A stretch of 64,000 nucleotides of DNA, taken from positions 372,001 to 436,000 of the forward strand of contig NZ_CP095501.1 in assembly GCF_023100725.1 (NCBI RefSeq), given 5' to 3'. The position numbers and the translations under genes were made by a program. This document shows positions 50,157 through 57,884 of the stretch, in pieces (positions within the stretch are counted from its first letter, which is position 1; each line of letters starts with the position of its first letter). Source of the DNA: Arthrobacter antioxidans. GTDB lineage: Bacteria > Actinomycetota > Actinomycetes > Actinomycetales > Micrococcaceae. Below the pieces are notes generated by a model that was not told the origin of the DNA, ran no database searches, and saw nothing but the letters and a program-made list of their open reading frames with translations.

Positions 50157-50400
50157 GGCGGGCTTTCGGTCGGGACGATCGACGGCGCCGGTGGCATCGC
50201 GTGGCGAAATACCACTCGTCAACCCTACGCTCGCAGGGTCCGGCGCCGGGAACAGCGGGAAGTGCCGACCAGCACCTCCCACTCGCCGCAGGCGCGGGTC
50301 CGTTCGGCGCAACCCCCGGTCCGGGGGGCTTGCCCTGTGATGTACGCCTCACTAAGTTGCTACCTTCGTGTGCATCACACTCTCGCCTTCGAGGAGCACT

Positions 50401-52677
50401 ATGAGTAAGAAGCAGAACGGGTCCCACCGGCACGCCGACGTGCTGGTGACGGACCCGAACCTGCCGCCGGTCGCCGTCGACCCGCAGCAGGCCGAAGCAG
50501 AAGACCGCCGGTGGACGCCGGCGAAGATCGCCCTGTGGGTGGGCATCGCCCTCCTCGGCGGTGTCTCCTGGACCATCCTCGCGATCGTCCGCGGGGAGAC
50601 CGTCAACGCCATCTGGTTCGTCTTCGCGGCGGTCTGCACGTACCTGATCGCCTACCGGTTCTACTCGAAGTTCATCGAGCGGAATCTGCTGAAGCCCGAC
50701 GACCGCCGTGCGACCCCCGCCGAGTACAAGGCCGACGGCAAGGACTACGCCGCCACCGACCGCCGCGTTCTCTACGGCCACCACTTCGCTGCCATCGCCG
50801 GAGCCGGCCCCCTCGTAGGCCCTGTGCTCGCCGCGCAGATGGGCTACCTCCCCGGGACCCTGTGGATCATCATCGGCGTGATCTTCGCGGGCGCAGTGCA
50901 GGACTACCTCGTGATGTTCTTCTCCATGCGCCGCGGCGGCCGCTCGCTCGGGCAGATGGCGCGCGAGGAACTCGGCATCATCGGCGGAACGGCGGCGCTC
51001 ATCGCGACCCTCGCGATCATGATCATCATCGTCGCGATCCTCGCCCTCGTCGTCGTGAACGCTCTGGGCGAGAGCCCGTGGGGCGTCTTCTCCGTCTCGA
51101 TGACCATCCCGATCGCCCTGTTCATGGGCGTCTACCTGCGCTACCTCCGGCCCGGCAAGGTCACCGAGGTGTCGGTGATCGGGTTCGTGCTGCTGCTGCT
51201 CGCCATCGTCGGCGGCGGCTGGATCTCCGAGACGGCCTGGGGCGTCGAGATCTTCACGCTCGACCGCATCACGATCGCCTGGGGCATCATCATCTACGGC
51301 TTCATCGCCGCCGTCCTGCCGGTCTGGCTCCTGCTCGCCCCGCGCGACTACCTCTCCACCTTCATGAAGATCGGCACGATCATCATGCTGGCGGTCGCGA
51401 TCGTGATCACGCGTCCCGAGATCAGCGTCCCCGCGGTCACCGAGTACGCGAGCACGGGGCAGGGGCCGGTGGTCGCGGGCACGCTGTTCCCGTTCCTCTT
51501 CGTCACCATCGCCTGCGGCGCTCTCTCCGGGTTCCACGCCCTCATCGCCTCCGGCACCACGCCGAAAATGATCGAGAAGGAGCGCCAGACGCGCTTCATC
51601 GGCTACGGCGGCATGCTCATGGAGTCCTTCGTGGCGATCATGGCACTCGTCGCGGCGCTGTCGATCGACCGCGGCATCTACTTCGCCATGAACTCCTCGG
51701 CGGCGGCCACGGGCGGCACCATCGAGGGTGCGGTCGCGTTCGTCAACGGCCTCGGCCTGACCGGCGTCAGCCTGACCCCCGAGGCGCTCAGCACCATGGC
51801 CTCCAACGTGGGCGAGGAGTCGATCGTCTCCCGGACCGGTGGCGCCCCGACCCTGGCCGTGGGCATCGCCCAGATCATGCAGGGCGTCTTCGGTGGCGCG
51901 GGGATGATGGCCTTCTGGTACCACTTCGCGATCATGTTCGAGGCCCTGTTCATCCTCACGGCGGTCGACGCCGGTACCCGCGTGGCGCGGTTCATGCTGC
52001 AGGACAGCATCGGCAACTTCGTGCCCCGCTTCCGCGACACCTCGTGGCGCACCGGGGCCTGGATCTGCACGGCGGTCATGGTGGCCGGCTGGGGAGCGAT
52101 CCTCATCATGGGTGTCACGGACCCGCTGGGCGGCATCAACACGCTGTTCCCGCTGTTCGGTATCGCGAACCAGCTGCTCGCGGCGATCGCGCTCGCGGTC
52201 TGCATGGCGATCTGCGCCAAGCGCGGGTACTTCAAGTTCCTGTGGATCCCCGCCCTGCCGCTGGCGTTCGCCGCCGTGGTGACCATCACGGCGTCGTTCC
52301 TGAAGATCTTCTCGCCCGTTCCGGCCATCGGCTACTGGGCGCAGCATACGGCGTTCCGCGATGCGCTCGCTGCAGGGGAGGAGAGCTTCGGCACGGCGAC
52401 GAGCGTCGCCGCCATGGAGGCGGTGGTCCGCAACACCTTCATCCAGGGCACGCTGTCGATCGTCTTCGTGGTGCTGTCCATCATCGTCATCACCACGGCG
52501 ATCCTCGCCACCATCAGGGCCTACCGGCACGGTGGTGGAGCGGACACCGAGGATGCTCCCGTGGCCTCGCGTGTCTTCTCCCCGGCCGGCCTGATCGCCA
52601 CTCCCGCCGAGAAGGAGCTCGAGGCGCAGTGGGCAGCCCTCGAACCCGGCAAGCGCCCGGCGCGGACGGGCCACTGA
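50401..52677 (+). CDS. cstA: CstA-family pyruvate/peptide transporter
   Basis: A 758-aa carbon-starvation protein A. The N-terminal polar ~40 residues are followed by about 16-18 membrane helices. Conserved blocks: RRVLYGHHFAAIAGAGPLVGPVLAAQMGYLP, DYLVMFFSMRRGGRSLGQMAREE, PKMIEKERQTRFIGYGGMLMESFVAIMAL and GTRVARFMLQD. CstA/BtsT proteins import pyruvate (and possibly peptides) during nutrient limitation. GAGGAG precedes the ATG. The small ybdD-like gene starts in its stop codon. The upstream GTGTG-CAT-CACAC palindrome (50368-50380) is a candidate control site. Confidence 0.95.
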   Translation: MSKKQNGSHRHADVLVTDPNLPPVAVDPQQAEAEDRRWTPAKIALWVGIALLGGVSWTILAIVRGETVNAIWFVFAAVCTYLIAYRFYSKFIERNLLKPDDRRATPAEYKADGKDYAATDRRVLYGHHFAAIAGAGPLVGPVLAAQMGYLPGTLWIIIGVIFAGAVQDYLVMFFSMRRGGRSLGQMAREELGIIGGTAALIATLAIMIIIVAILALVVVNALGESPWGVFSVSMTIPIALFMGVYLRYLRPGKVTEVSVIGFVLLLLAIVGGGWISETAWGVEIFTLDRITIAWGIIIYGFIAAVLPVWLLLAPRDYLSTFMKIGTIIMLAVAIVITRPEISVPAVTEYASTGQGPVVAGTLFPFLFVTIACGALSGFHALIASGTTPKMIEKERQTRFIGYGGMLMESFVAIMALVAALSIDRGIYFAMNSSAAATGGTIEGAVAFVNGLGLTGVSLTPEALSTMASNVGEESIVSRTGGAPTLAVGIAQIMQGVFGGAGMMAFWYHFAIMFEALFILTAVDAGTRVARFMLQDSIGNFVPRFRDTSWRTGAWICTAVMVAGWGAILIMGVTDPLGGINTLFPLFGIANQLLAAIALAVCMAICAKRGYFKFLWIPALPLAFAAVVTITASFLKIFSPVPAIGYWAQHTAFRDALAAGEESFGTATSVAAMEAVVRNTFIQGTLSIVFVVLSIIVITTAILATIRAYRHGGGADTEDAPVASRVFSPAGLIATPAEKELEAQWAALEPGKRPARTGH

Positions 52678-52886
52678 TGACCGTTCCGCAGGTCCTCACC
52701 CGGGCGCGCGACACCGCGCGGGAGCTGGCCTGGCTGTTCAAGGGCATCATGGGCGAGAACGCGTACCAGGCGTACCTCGACCACCACGAGCGCACGCACG
52801 CCGGTGGACGGCCCATGACCGAACGGGAGTTCTGGCGGGACAAGACGGACCGCCAGGACGCGAACCCCGAGGGCCGCTGCTGCTAG
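52677..52886 (+). CDS. YbdD/YjiX-family small protein
   Basis: A 69-aa protein with the family motif GENAYQAYLDHHERTHAGGRPMTEREFWRD and a C-terminal Cys-Cys. YbdD/YjiX proteins are almost always encoded directly after CstA homologues and are needed for their transport function in E. coli. The start codon overlaps the cstA stop by one base (TGATG), a classical coupled arrangement. A 16-bp terminator hairpin follows 14 nt after the stop. Confidence 0.9.
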   Translation: MTVPQVLTRARDTARELAWLFKGIMGENAYQAYLDHHERTHAGGRPMTEREFWRDKTDRQDANPEGRCC

Positions 52887-52900
52887 TCGGCACCTCACGC

Positions 52901-52938
52901 ACGAAGCCCGACGCCGGAGGATCGGCGTCGGGCTTCGT
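52901..52938. terminator. bidirectional terminator
   Basis: ACGAAGCCCGACGCCG pairs perfectly with CGGCGTCGGGCTTCGT around a 6-nt loop. It separates the convergent cstA-ybdD and ABC-exporter operons. Confidence 0.85.
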
Positions 52939-52949
52939 CGTATCCGGGG

Positions 52950-53723
52950 TCAGCGCTTCTCCCAGCGGAAGCGCTTCGCGGCGGCAAGGTAGGGAAGGAC
53001 GGTCCACGCCAGGAGGGCGACGGCGGCACCCGCCACCGTCAGGTCCAGTTCGGTGGCACCCCAGCCGGCCATCAGCAGGTTCTGCAGCGCGCCGCCCGGG
53101 GTCAGCCGGGAGAGGGCCTCGAAGCCGTCGTCGAAGGCGGTCCAGAAGAAGGTGCCGATGACGACGGCGAGGAAGGGGAGGGTGGTGATCTGGGCGGCCG
53201 CTGCGGAGGGCGTGTAGATGCTGGTGAGCATGCCGACGGTCGCGCAGAGAACGAGGAACCCGAGAACGGTGCCGAGCACCACGAGCGGCCGCGCCGGAGC
53301 GTCCATCCCCGCCATCCCGAACCCGACGGCGATGATCGCGAGCTGCCCGGCGACGAGGGCGACGATCGGTGCGAGCATGCCCAGCCAGATGACGGTGTCG
53401 GAGGACTCGCCGCTGCGCAGCCGTTTCAGGAAGAGCTCCTCGCGACGCGTGGCGATCGTCGTCGTCGCCGTCAGGTAGACACCGAGCAGGGCGACGATCA
53501 TGAGGGTCAATCCCGCCATGACGGCGTTGGCCGAGGGCCCGACCATCTGCTCCGCACCGAAGTAGAAGATGTAGACGGCCATGGCGATCGGCATGAGGAC
53601 GGCCCCTAGGAGCACCGTCTTGTTGCGGAAGATGATGCGCAGCTCCATGAGGGCGATGGACGTGATGCGGCCGGCGGTGGAGGGGCGGCGGGGTGTCGAG
53701 GGGGCCTCTGCGAGGGTGGTCAT
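52950..53723 (-). CDS. ABC exporter permease (ABC-2 type)
   Basis: A 257-aa protein with six membrane segments in the ABC-2 arrangement: a cytoplasmic start with ALMELRIIFRNKTVLLGAVLMP, ATRREELFLKRLRSG (a helix that couples to the nucleotide-binding subunit), LTSIYTPSAAAAQITTLPF, then the final helix before the basic tail. Works with the ATPase encoded 36 nt upstream. GGAGAACATC precedes the ATG. Such two-gene exporters carry drugs, peptides or lipids. The upstream two-component system suggests induction by a cell-envelope stimulus. Confidence 0.85.
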   Translation of the reverse strand: MTTLAEAPSTPRRPSTAGRITSIALMELRIIFRNKTVLLGAVLMPIAMAVYIFYFGAEQMVGPSANAVMAGLTLMIVALLGVYLTATTTIATRREELFLKRLRSGESSDTVIWLGMLAPIVALVAGQLAIIAVGFGMAGMDAPARPLVVLGTVLGFLVLCATVGMLTSIYTPSAAAAQITTLPFLAVVIGTFFWTAFDDGFEALSRLTPGGALQNLLMAGWGATELDLTVAGAAVALLAWTVLPYLAAAKRFRWEKR

Positions 53724-53759
53724 GATGTTCTCCTGTCGGGGGGTGATGGATCGGCGGGG

Positions 53760-54767
53760 CTAGGCGGCGTCGCCGAGGCTGACCCGGCGGAAGACCGCGG
53801 CGAGGGAGGCCTCCGACGCGGACAGGCGGTCCAGGCGGATCTTGTTTCCCTCCGCCCATGAGAGGACCCTCCAGAGGTCCTGCTGGAGGTCCAGGGACGG
53901 CACGGTCACCCGGGTCCTGGCAGGGGTCGGGGTGAAGTCGGGGGACAGCCCGAGGCCGCCGAGCTGCAGGACGTCGACGGAGGCATCCACCTCGAAGGAG
54001 ATGACCGACGGCTCGCGCCCGAGCACCTCCGGCAGGGTGCCCTCCACCGCGATCCGGCCGTCGTGCATGATCGCGATCCGGTCCGCGTAGCTTTCGGCCT
54101 CCTCGAGGTAGTGGGTCGTGAGGACCACCGTGGTCCCGGCGTCGTTCAGGCCCCGGACGAGCTCCCACGTCCGTTCCCGTGATTCCGGGTCGAGGCCGGT
54201 CGTCGGTTCGTCGAGGAACAGGAGGTCGGGTTCGTTCGCCGTCGCGAGGAGGAGGTCGAGGCGGCGCCGCTGACCACCCGACAGCATCTTGACCCGGGTG
54301 GTCGCCTTCGCCGTGAGGTCGAGGACCTCGAGCCCGGTCGCGATGACCTCGGCCTGGCTCCTGGACCGCGGATGGGCCGCCGAAAGCCGGAGCCACAGGC
54401 GGCAGGTCTCCTCGACCGTGAGGTCGTCGGCGAACCCGGCCTCCTGCAGCATGATGCCGAGGCGGGGGCGGATCGAGGCCCTGTCGCGGTACGGGTCGCC
54501 GCCCAGGACGGAGACGGTGCCGGACGTCGCCCGGCGGTGCCCCTCGAGCGTCTCCATGGTGGTGGTCTTGCCTGCGCCGTTGGTGCCGAGAAGCGCGAAG
54601 AACTCTCCGTTCCTGATGGACAGGTCGATGCCGCGCACGGCCTCGTACGAGCCGTAGGAGCAGCGCAGCCCCTCGGCCGAGACCGCGATGGTGTCGGTGG
54701 GCGCATCGGACGCGGCCCGCCGGGCCTGCCTGGACGGGACTGCCTGGGTGCTGGGTGATGTGGTCAT
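53760..54767 (-). CDS. ABC exporter ATP-binding protein
   Basis: A 335-aa ABC ATPase of the DrrA-like drug-export group. Walker A GTNGAGKTTT, Q-loop region IMLQEAGFADDLTVEE, signature LSGGQRRRLDLL, Walker B DLLFLDEPTTGLDPES and H-loop TTHYLEEAESYADR. A C-terminal extension of ~100 residues includes a beta-rich domain typical of this group. Together with the following permease gene it forms an exporter operon divergent from a two-component system. Confidence 0.92.
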   Translation of the reverse strand: MTTSPSTQAVPSRQARRAASDAPTDTIAVSAEGLRCSYGSYEAVRGIDLSIRNGEFFALLGTNGAGKTTTMETLEGHRRATSGTVSVLGGDPYRDRASIRPRLGIMLQEAGFADDLTVEETCRLWLRLSAAHPRSRSQAEVIATGLEVLDLTAKATTRVKMLSGGQRRRLDLLLATANEPDLLFLDEPTTGLDPESRERTWELVRGLNDAGTTVVLTTHYLEEAESYADRIAIMHDGRIAVEGTLPEVLGREPSVISFEVDASVDVLQLGGLGLSPDFTPTPARTRVTVPSLDLQQDLWRVLSWAEGNKIRLDRLSASEASLAAVFRRVSLGDAA

Positions 54768-54849
54768 GATCCAATCCTCGCCAGCCGCGCCGGCACGTAT
54801 CAGTGGCCGTCCGTCACGACCTCACCTGATGGTCTGCACGCCGGGACCG

Positions 54850-54861
54850 TGACAGATGTCA
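54850..54861. promoter_or_regulatory. TGACAGATGTCA inverted repeat between exporter and sensor genes
   Basis: TGACA-GA-TGTCA is a perfect 5-bp-arm inverted repeat 7 bp before the TACCAT -10 box of the sensor-kinase gene. It lies in the divergent control region with the exporter operon, a natural place for a response-regulator operator. Confidence 0.45.
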
Positions 54862-54867
54862 TGGTCC

Positions 54868-54873
54868 TACCAT
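54868..54873 (+). promoter_or_regulatory. -10 box TACCAT of sensor-kinase gene
   Basis: TACCAT ends 7 nt before the ATG at 54881, giving a leaderless message. Confidence 0.55.
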
Positions 54874-54880
54874 GGTGACC

Positions 54881-56173
54881 ATGGCGCTTTTCACTGCTCG
54901 ACGCAGCACCCGGGACAGGGAGACCATGGAGCAGCCGGAGCCCGGGCGCGGTGTCAGGGCGACCTGGCGCTACACGGTCGGGACGATCGCGGCCTACGGA
55001 CTCTTCGTGACTGCGGTCGCGACCCTGGTGATGCTCGGTGGCGGCGAGTTCGGCCTGCAGCTGCAAGACCTCGTGATCCTCGTGCTCGCCCTGGCCTCCA
55101 CGGCATCGCTGGTCCGCTACTGCTGGTTCTTCAGGAGGGGCCTGGGCGGCGGATTGCCTGCGCGCCCCTACACCCTGTGGCTGCTGCTGCCGGGCGGTGC
55201 GCTCTGGTTCATCGGCCTCGGGCAGCCGCACACCCTGTGGATCGGGGCCGTCCCGCTCTGGCTGGCCTGCAACGCGTTGGCCGTCGTCGTCGGGCGGCGC
55301 CCCCGGTGGTGGATCCTGGGTGTGGGGCTGCTCGTGCTCCTCGTGCACGGTCCGCTGGGCCTCCTGCTCGGCCATACGGTCGGCGGGCCGTCCTGGGAGG
55401 GCGGTGCCGTGGCCTCCCTCGCTGTCTGGGCGCTGATGACTCCCGCGCTGTTCGTGGCGAGTATCTGGTGGTGGGACATCGTGCTGCGCCTCGACGACAG
55501 CCGTCGCACCTCCGGAGAGCTCGCGGTGGCCAAGGAGCGGCTGCGCTTCGCCGCGGACCTCCACGACATCCAGGGCCACCACCTCCAGGTGATCGCGCTC
55601 AAGGCGGAGCTCGCGGGCCGACTGCTCGACGTCGATCCCGAGGCGGCACGCGTCCAGATCGGGGAGGCGCAGCAGTTGGCCCGGACCGCGCTGGAGGACA
55701 CCCGCGCCCTCGTGCACGGGTACCGGACGGTGTCCCTCGCGGCCGAGGCGGCCAATGCCGCCGAGGTGCTCCGCGCCGCGGGCATCGAGTGCTCGGTGGA
55801 CGTCGACGCCGAGGCGCTGCCGGCGGAGGAGCGGACCCTGTTCGGCCTCGTGATCCGTGAGGCCACGACCAACATCCTCCGCCACAGCGAGGCGACCGCC
55901 GTCACGCTGCGCCTGGCCCGTGCCGGCGACGGGTCCGCCCTGACCGTGACGAACGACGGCGTGTGCGGCGGCGTCGAAGCCCGGCCGGGCGGTTCGGGCA
56001 TCGACGGGCTCCGCCGGCGGTTCGAAGCCGTCGGGGGAGGGATCGAGGCCCGGCGGGACGACGGTCGCTTCCTGCTGACCGCCACCACCCCCGGTCTCCT
56101 GAGCACCGCGGTGGTCCCCACCGACGCGCCCACCCTCGCCGGCACAGCAGGTTCCCGTGGAGGCCTGCCATGA
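54881..56173 (+). CDS. sensor histidine kinase (NarL/DesK-type)
   Basis: A 430-aa membrane sensor. About six hydrophobic segments fill residues 30-200, then a HisKA_3 dimerisation domain with the phosphoacceptor H228 in FAADLHDIQGHHLQ, and an HATPase domain (REATTNILRHSEATAVTLRL, GSGIDGLRRRF). The C-terminal end is Ala/Pro/Thr-rich. It resembles DesK/LiaS-like kinases that sense envelope state. ATG 54881 is chosen because TACCAT lies 7 nt before it. The response-regulator ATG overlaps the stop (ATGA). Confidence 0.9.
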   Translation: MALFTARRSTRDRETMEQPEPGRGVRATWRYTVGTIAAYGLFVTAVATLVMLGGGEFGLQLQDLVILVLALASTASLVRYCWFFRRGLGGGLPARPYTLWLLLPGGALWFIGLGQPHTLWIGAVPLWLACNALAVVVGRRPRWWILGVGLLVLLVHGPLGLLLGHTVGGPSWEGGAVASLAVWALMTPALFVASIWWWDIVLRLDDSRRTSGELAVAKERLRFAADLHDIQGHHLQVIALKAELAGRLLDVDPEAARVQIGEAQQLARTALEDTRALVHGYRTVSLAAEAANAAEVLRAAGIECSVDVDAEALPAEERTLFGLVIREATTNILRHSEATAVTLRLARAGDGSALTVTNDGVCGGVEARPGGSGIDGLRRRFEAVGGGIEARRDDGRFLLTATTPGLLSTAVVPTDAPTLAGTAGSRGGLP

Positions 56174-56772
56174 TCCGGGTGGTCCTCGCCGATGACGAGC
56201 AGCTGATCCGGGGCGCGCTCGTAGCGCTCCTGGGGCTCGAGCCGGACCTCGAGGTGGTGGCGAGCACGGACAACGGGACGGACGCGGTGCGCCTCGCGAA
56301 GGAGCACGCCCCCGACGTGTGCGTCCTGGACCTCGAGATGCCGCCGACCGACGGCATCTACGCCGCGGAGGAGATCCTCCGGTCGGTGGCCACGCGCGTC
56401 GTGATCGTCACCCGGCACGCCAGGCCCGGCGTGCTGCGTCGCGCCCTGGCGAGCAGGGTGTCCGGGTTCGTCCCGAAATCCACCCCCGCCGACCAGCTGG
56501 CGAACGTCATCAGGGACGTCGCGGCGGGCCGCCGCTACGTGGATCCGGATATCGCAGCGAGCGCCCTCTCCGGTGAATCGTGCCCGCTCACCGGCCGCGA
56601 ACTCGATGTCCTGCGGCACGGCCGGCAGGGAGCGAGCCTGCAGACGATCGCCCGCGAGCTGCATCTGGCGCCGGGCACGGTCCGGAACTACGTGTCCTCC
56701 GCCATGACCAAGCTGGATGCGACGTCGCGCCACGAGGCCGCCGCGTTGGCCTGGGAGCAGGGCTGGATCTGA
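56170..56772 (+). CDS. NarL/LuxR-family response regulator
   Basis: A 200-aa regulator. The receiver domain has acidic D8/D9, phosphoacceptor D54 (CVLDLEMPPTDG) and the conserved lysine in GFVPKSTPADQLA. The C-terminal LuxR helix-turn-helix reads LTGRELDVLRHGRQGASLQTIARELHLAPGTVRNYVSSAMTKLDA. Translationally coupled to the kinase (4-nt ATGA overlap). Most likely it controls the divergent ABC exporter operon, binding the TGACA-N2-TGTCA palindrome or a related site; this is inference. Confidence 0.92.
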   Translation: MIRVVLADDEQLIRGALVALLGLEPDLEVVASTDNGTDAVRLAKEHAPDVCVLDLEMPPTDGIYAAEEILRSVATRVVIVTRHARPGVLRRALASRVSGFVPKSTPADQLANVIRDVAAGRRYVDPDIAASALSGESCPLTGRELDVLRHGRQGASLQTIARELHLAPGTVRNYVSSAMTKLDATSRHEAAALAWEQGWI

Positions 56773-56809
56773 CGTGCCCGGCCTCCGGGGGTTGTGGGAG
56801 CATAGCGGA

Positions 56810-57421
56810 ATGACTGAACAGCAGCCGAGCGGTCCGTCCGATCCGGTGCCCGCAGCCGCAGCCGGATCCCCGGATCGGCCGCAGGTCCCGGCCGGCACGC
56901 CGGCCGCGGCGGAGCCCGACGGGCACACGACGTCGCTCGCCGACCTCGTCGACGAACCGGCCAAGGTCATGCGGATCGGCACCATGCTCAAGCAGTTGCT
57001 GGAGGAGGTCCGCAGCGCACCGCTCGACGACGCCGGACGCACCCGGCTCGCCTCCATCCACGAGCGCTCGGTGCGGGAGCTGGAGGACGGCCTCGCCCCG
57101 GAACTGGTCGAGGAGCTGCACCGCATCAACCTGCCCTTCGACGAGGGCACGGTTCCCACCGATGCCGAGCTGCGCGTGGCCCAGGCGCAGCTCGTGGGCT
57201 GGCTCGAAGGTCTTTTCCACGGCATCCAGACGGCGCTCGCGGCGCAGCAGATGGCCAACCAGCAGCTGGCGGCCCGCCTCCAGCTCCGCCAGCTCCCTCC
57301 CGGCACCGTGATCGGTCCCGGCGTGGTCGTCGGCGAGGACGGCGAGCCGCAACGGACCCCGCCCGGCCGCCAGGCCGGCTCGTTCCAGACCGAGGGCCAC
57401 GGCCCCGGCCAGTACCTGTAA
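56810..57421 (+). CDS. bpa: bacterial proteasome activator family protein (Bpa/PafE)
   Basis: A 203-aa protein. A disordered acidic/Pro-rich N-terminus is followed by a helical core: DEPAKVMRIGTMLKQLLEEVRSAPLDDAGRTRLASIHERSVRELEDGLAPELVEELHRINLPF. The C-terminus ends GQYL, the proteasome-docking motif of Bpa/PafE, which forms a ring that opens the 20S core particle without ATP in mycobacteria. The presence implies a Pup-proteasome system elsewhere in this genome. The ATG at 56810 has no strong ribosome-binding site. The next gene starts 8 nt after the stop. Confidence 0.9.
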   Translation: MTEQQPSGPSDPVPAAAAGSPDRPQVPAGTPAAAEPDGHTTSLADLVDEPAKVMRIGTMLKQLLEEVRSAPLDDAGRTRLASIHERSVRELEDGLAPELVEELHRINLPFDEGTVPTDAELRVAQAQLVGWLEGLFHGIQTALAAQQMANQQLAARLQLRQLPPGTVIGPGVVVGEDGEPQRTPPGRQAGSFQTEGHGPGQYL

Positions 57422-57428
57422 CGGCCTG

Positions 57429-57884
57429 GTGGCATTCTTCGCAGCGGCGCGACAGGGCCGCAGGGACGACGCCGAGCTCGGCACCGGGGTATGGCGCCGC
57501 GCGCACGACCGCTTCCGCCGGGGCCTCGACCGCTATCACCAGATCCTCGAGGGCATCGAGGACGACGAGGTCCACAACGAACTCGTGGCGGTCGCCGACG
57601 AGCTCGGCGCCATGCTGCCGCGCGTGCGGGCCATCTGCGTGAGCGCCCAGGCCTCGTCCCCGAGTACGGGCCTCGACATCCCCGGCGCCCTCCTGCAGGT
57701 GCACCGGGCGCTGTCCCGGGCCGGGAACACCCTGGCGACCACCGCGGAGGCCGCCGCGATGACGAGGCTCGACGGCGAACGGTGGGGCGTCGCGTCCTCG
57801 GGCCTCGAGAATGTGCGCCGCCGTGCCCAGCTGGTGGCGGAGGACGTCGAGGAGGCCGAGCGGGCGATGCCCGGCGGTCAATAG
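57429..57884 (+). CDS. uncharacterised protein downstream of bpa
   Basis: A 151-aa protein I do not recognise. It is predicted to be all-helical: VWRRAHDRFRRGLDRYHQILEG, VHNELVAVADELGAMLPRVRAICVSAQ, GALLQVHRALSRAGNTLATTAEAAAMTR and ENVRRRAQLVAEDVEEAERAMP. No signal peptide or membrane segment. The GTG at 57429 lies 8 nt behind bpa, so co-transcription and a link to proteasome-dependent proteolysis are possible. Its stop overlaps the 3' end of the convergent gene by 7 bp. Confidence 0.65.
   Translation: MAFFAAARQGRRDDAELGTGVWRRAHDRFRRGLDRYHQILEGIEDDEVHNELVAVADELGAMLPRVRAICVSAQASSPSTGLDIPGALLQVHRALSRAGNTLATTAEAAAMTRLDGERWGVASSGLENVRRRAQLVAEDVEEAERAMPGGQ

Noticed and set aside
50336..50353. Crp site at TGTGA...TCACT before cstA
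   Set aside because: The spacer is 8 instead of 6 bp, so it does not match the consensus well enough to annotate as a site.
47998..52674. 1558-codon open frame on the minus strand across tRNA-Ser, the PIG3-type gene, FUSC and cstA
   Set aside because: It runs through a tRNA gene and opposite well-supported genes, and its composition (Arg/Asp/Gly/His-rich) has no domain.
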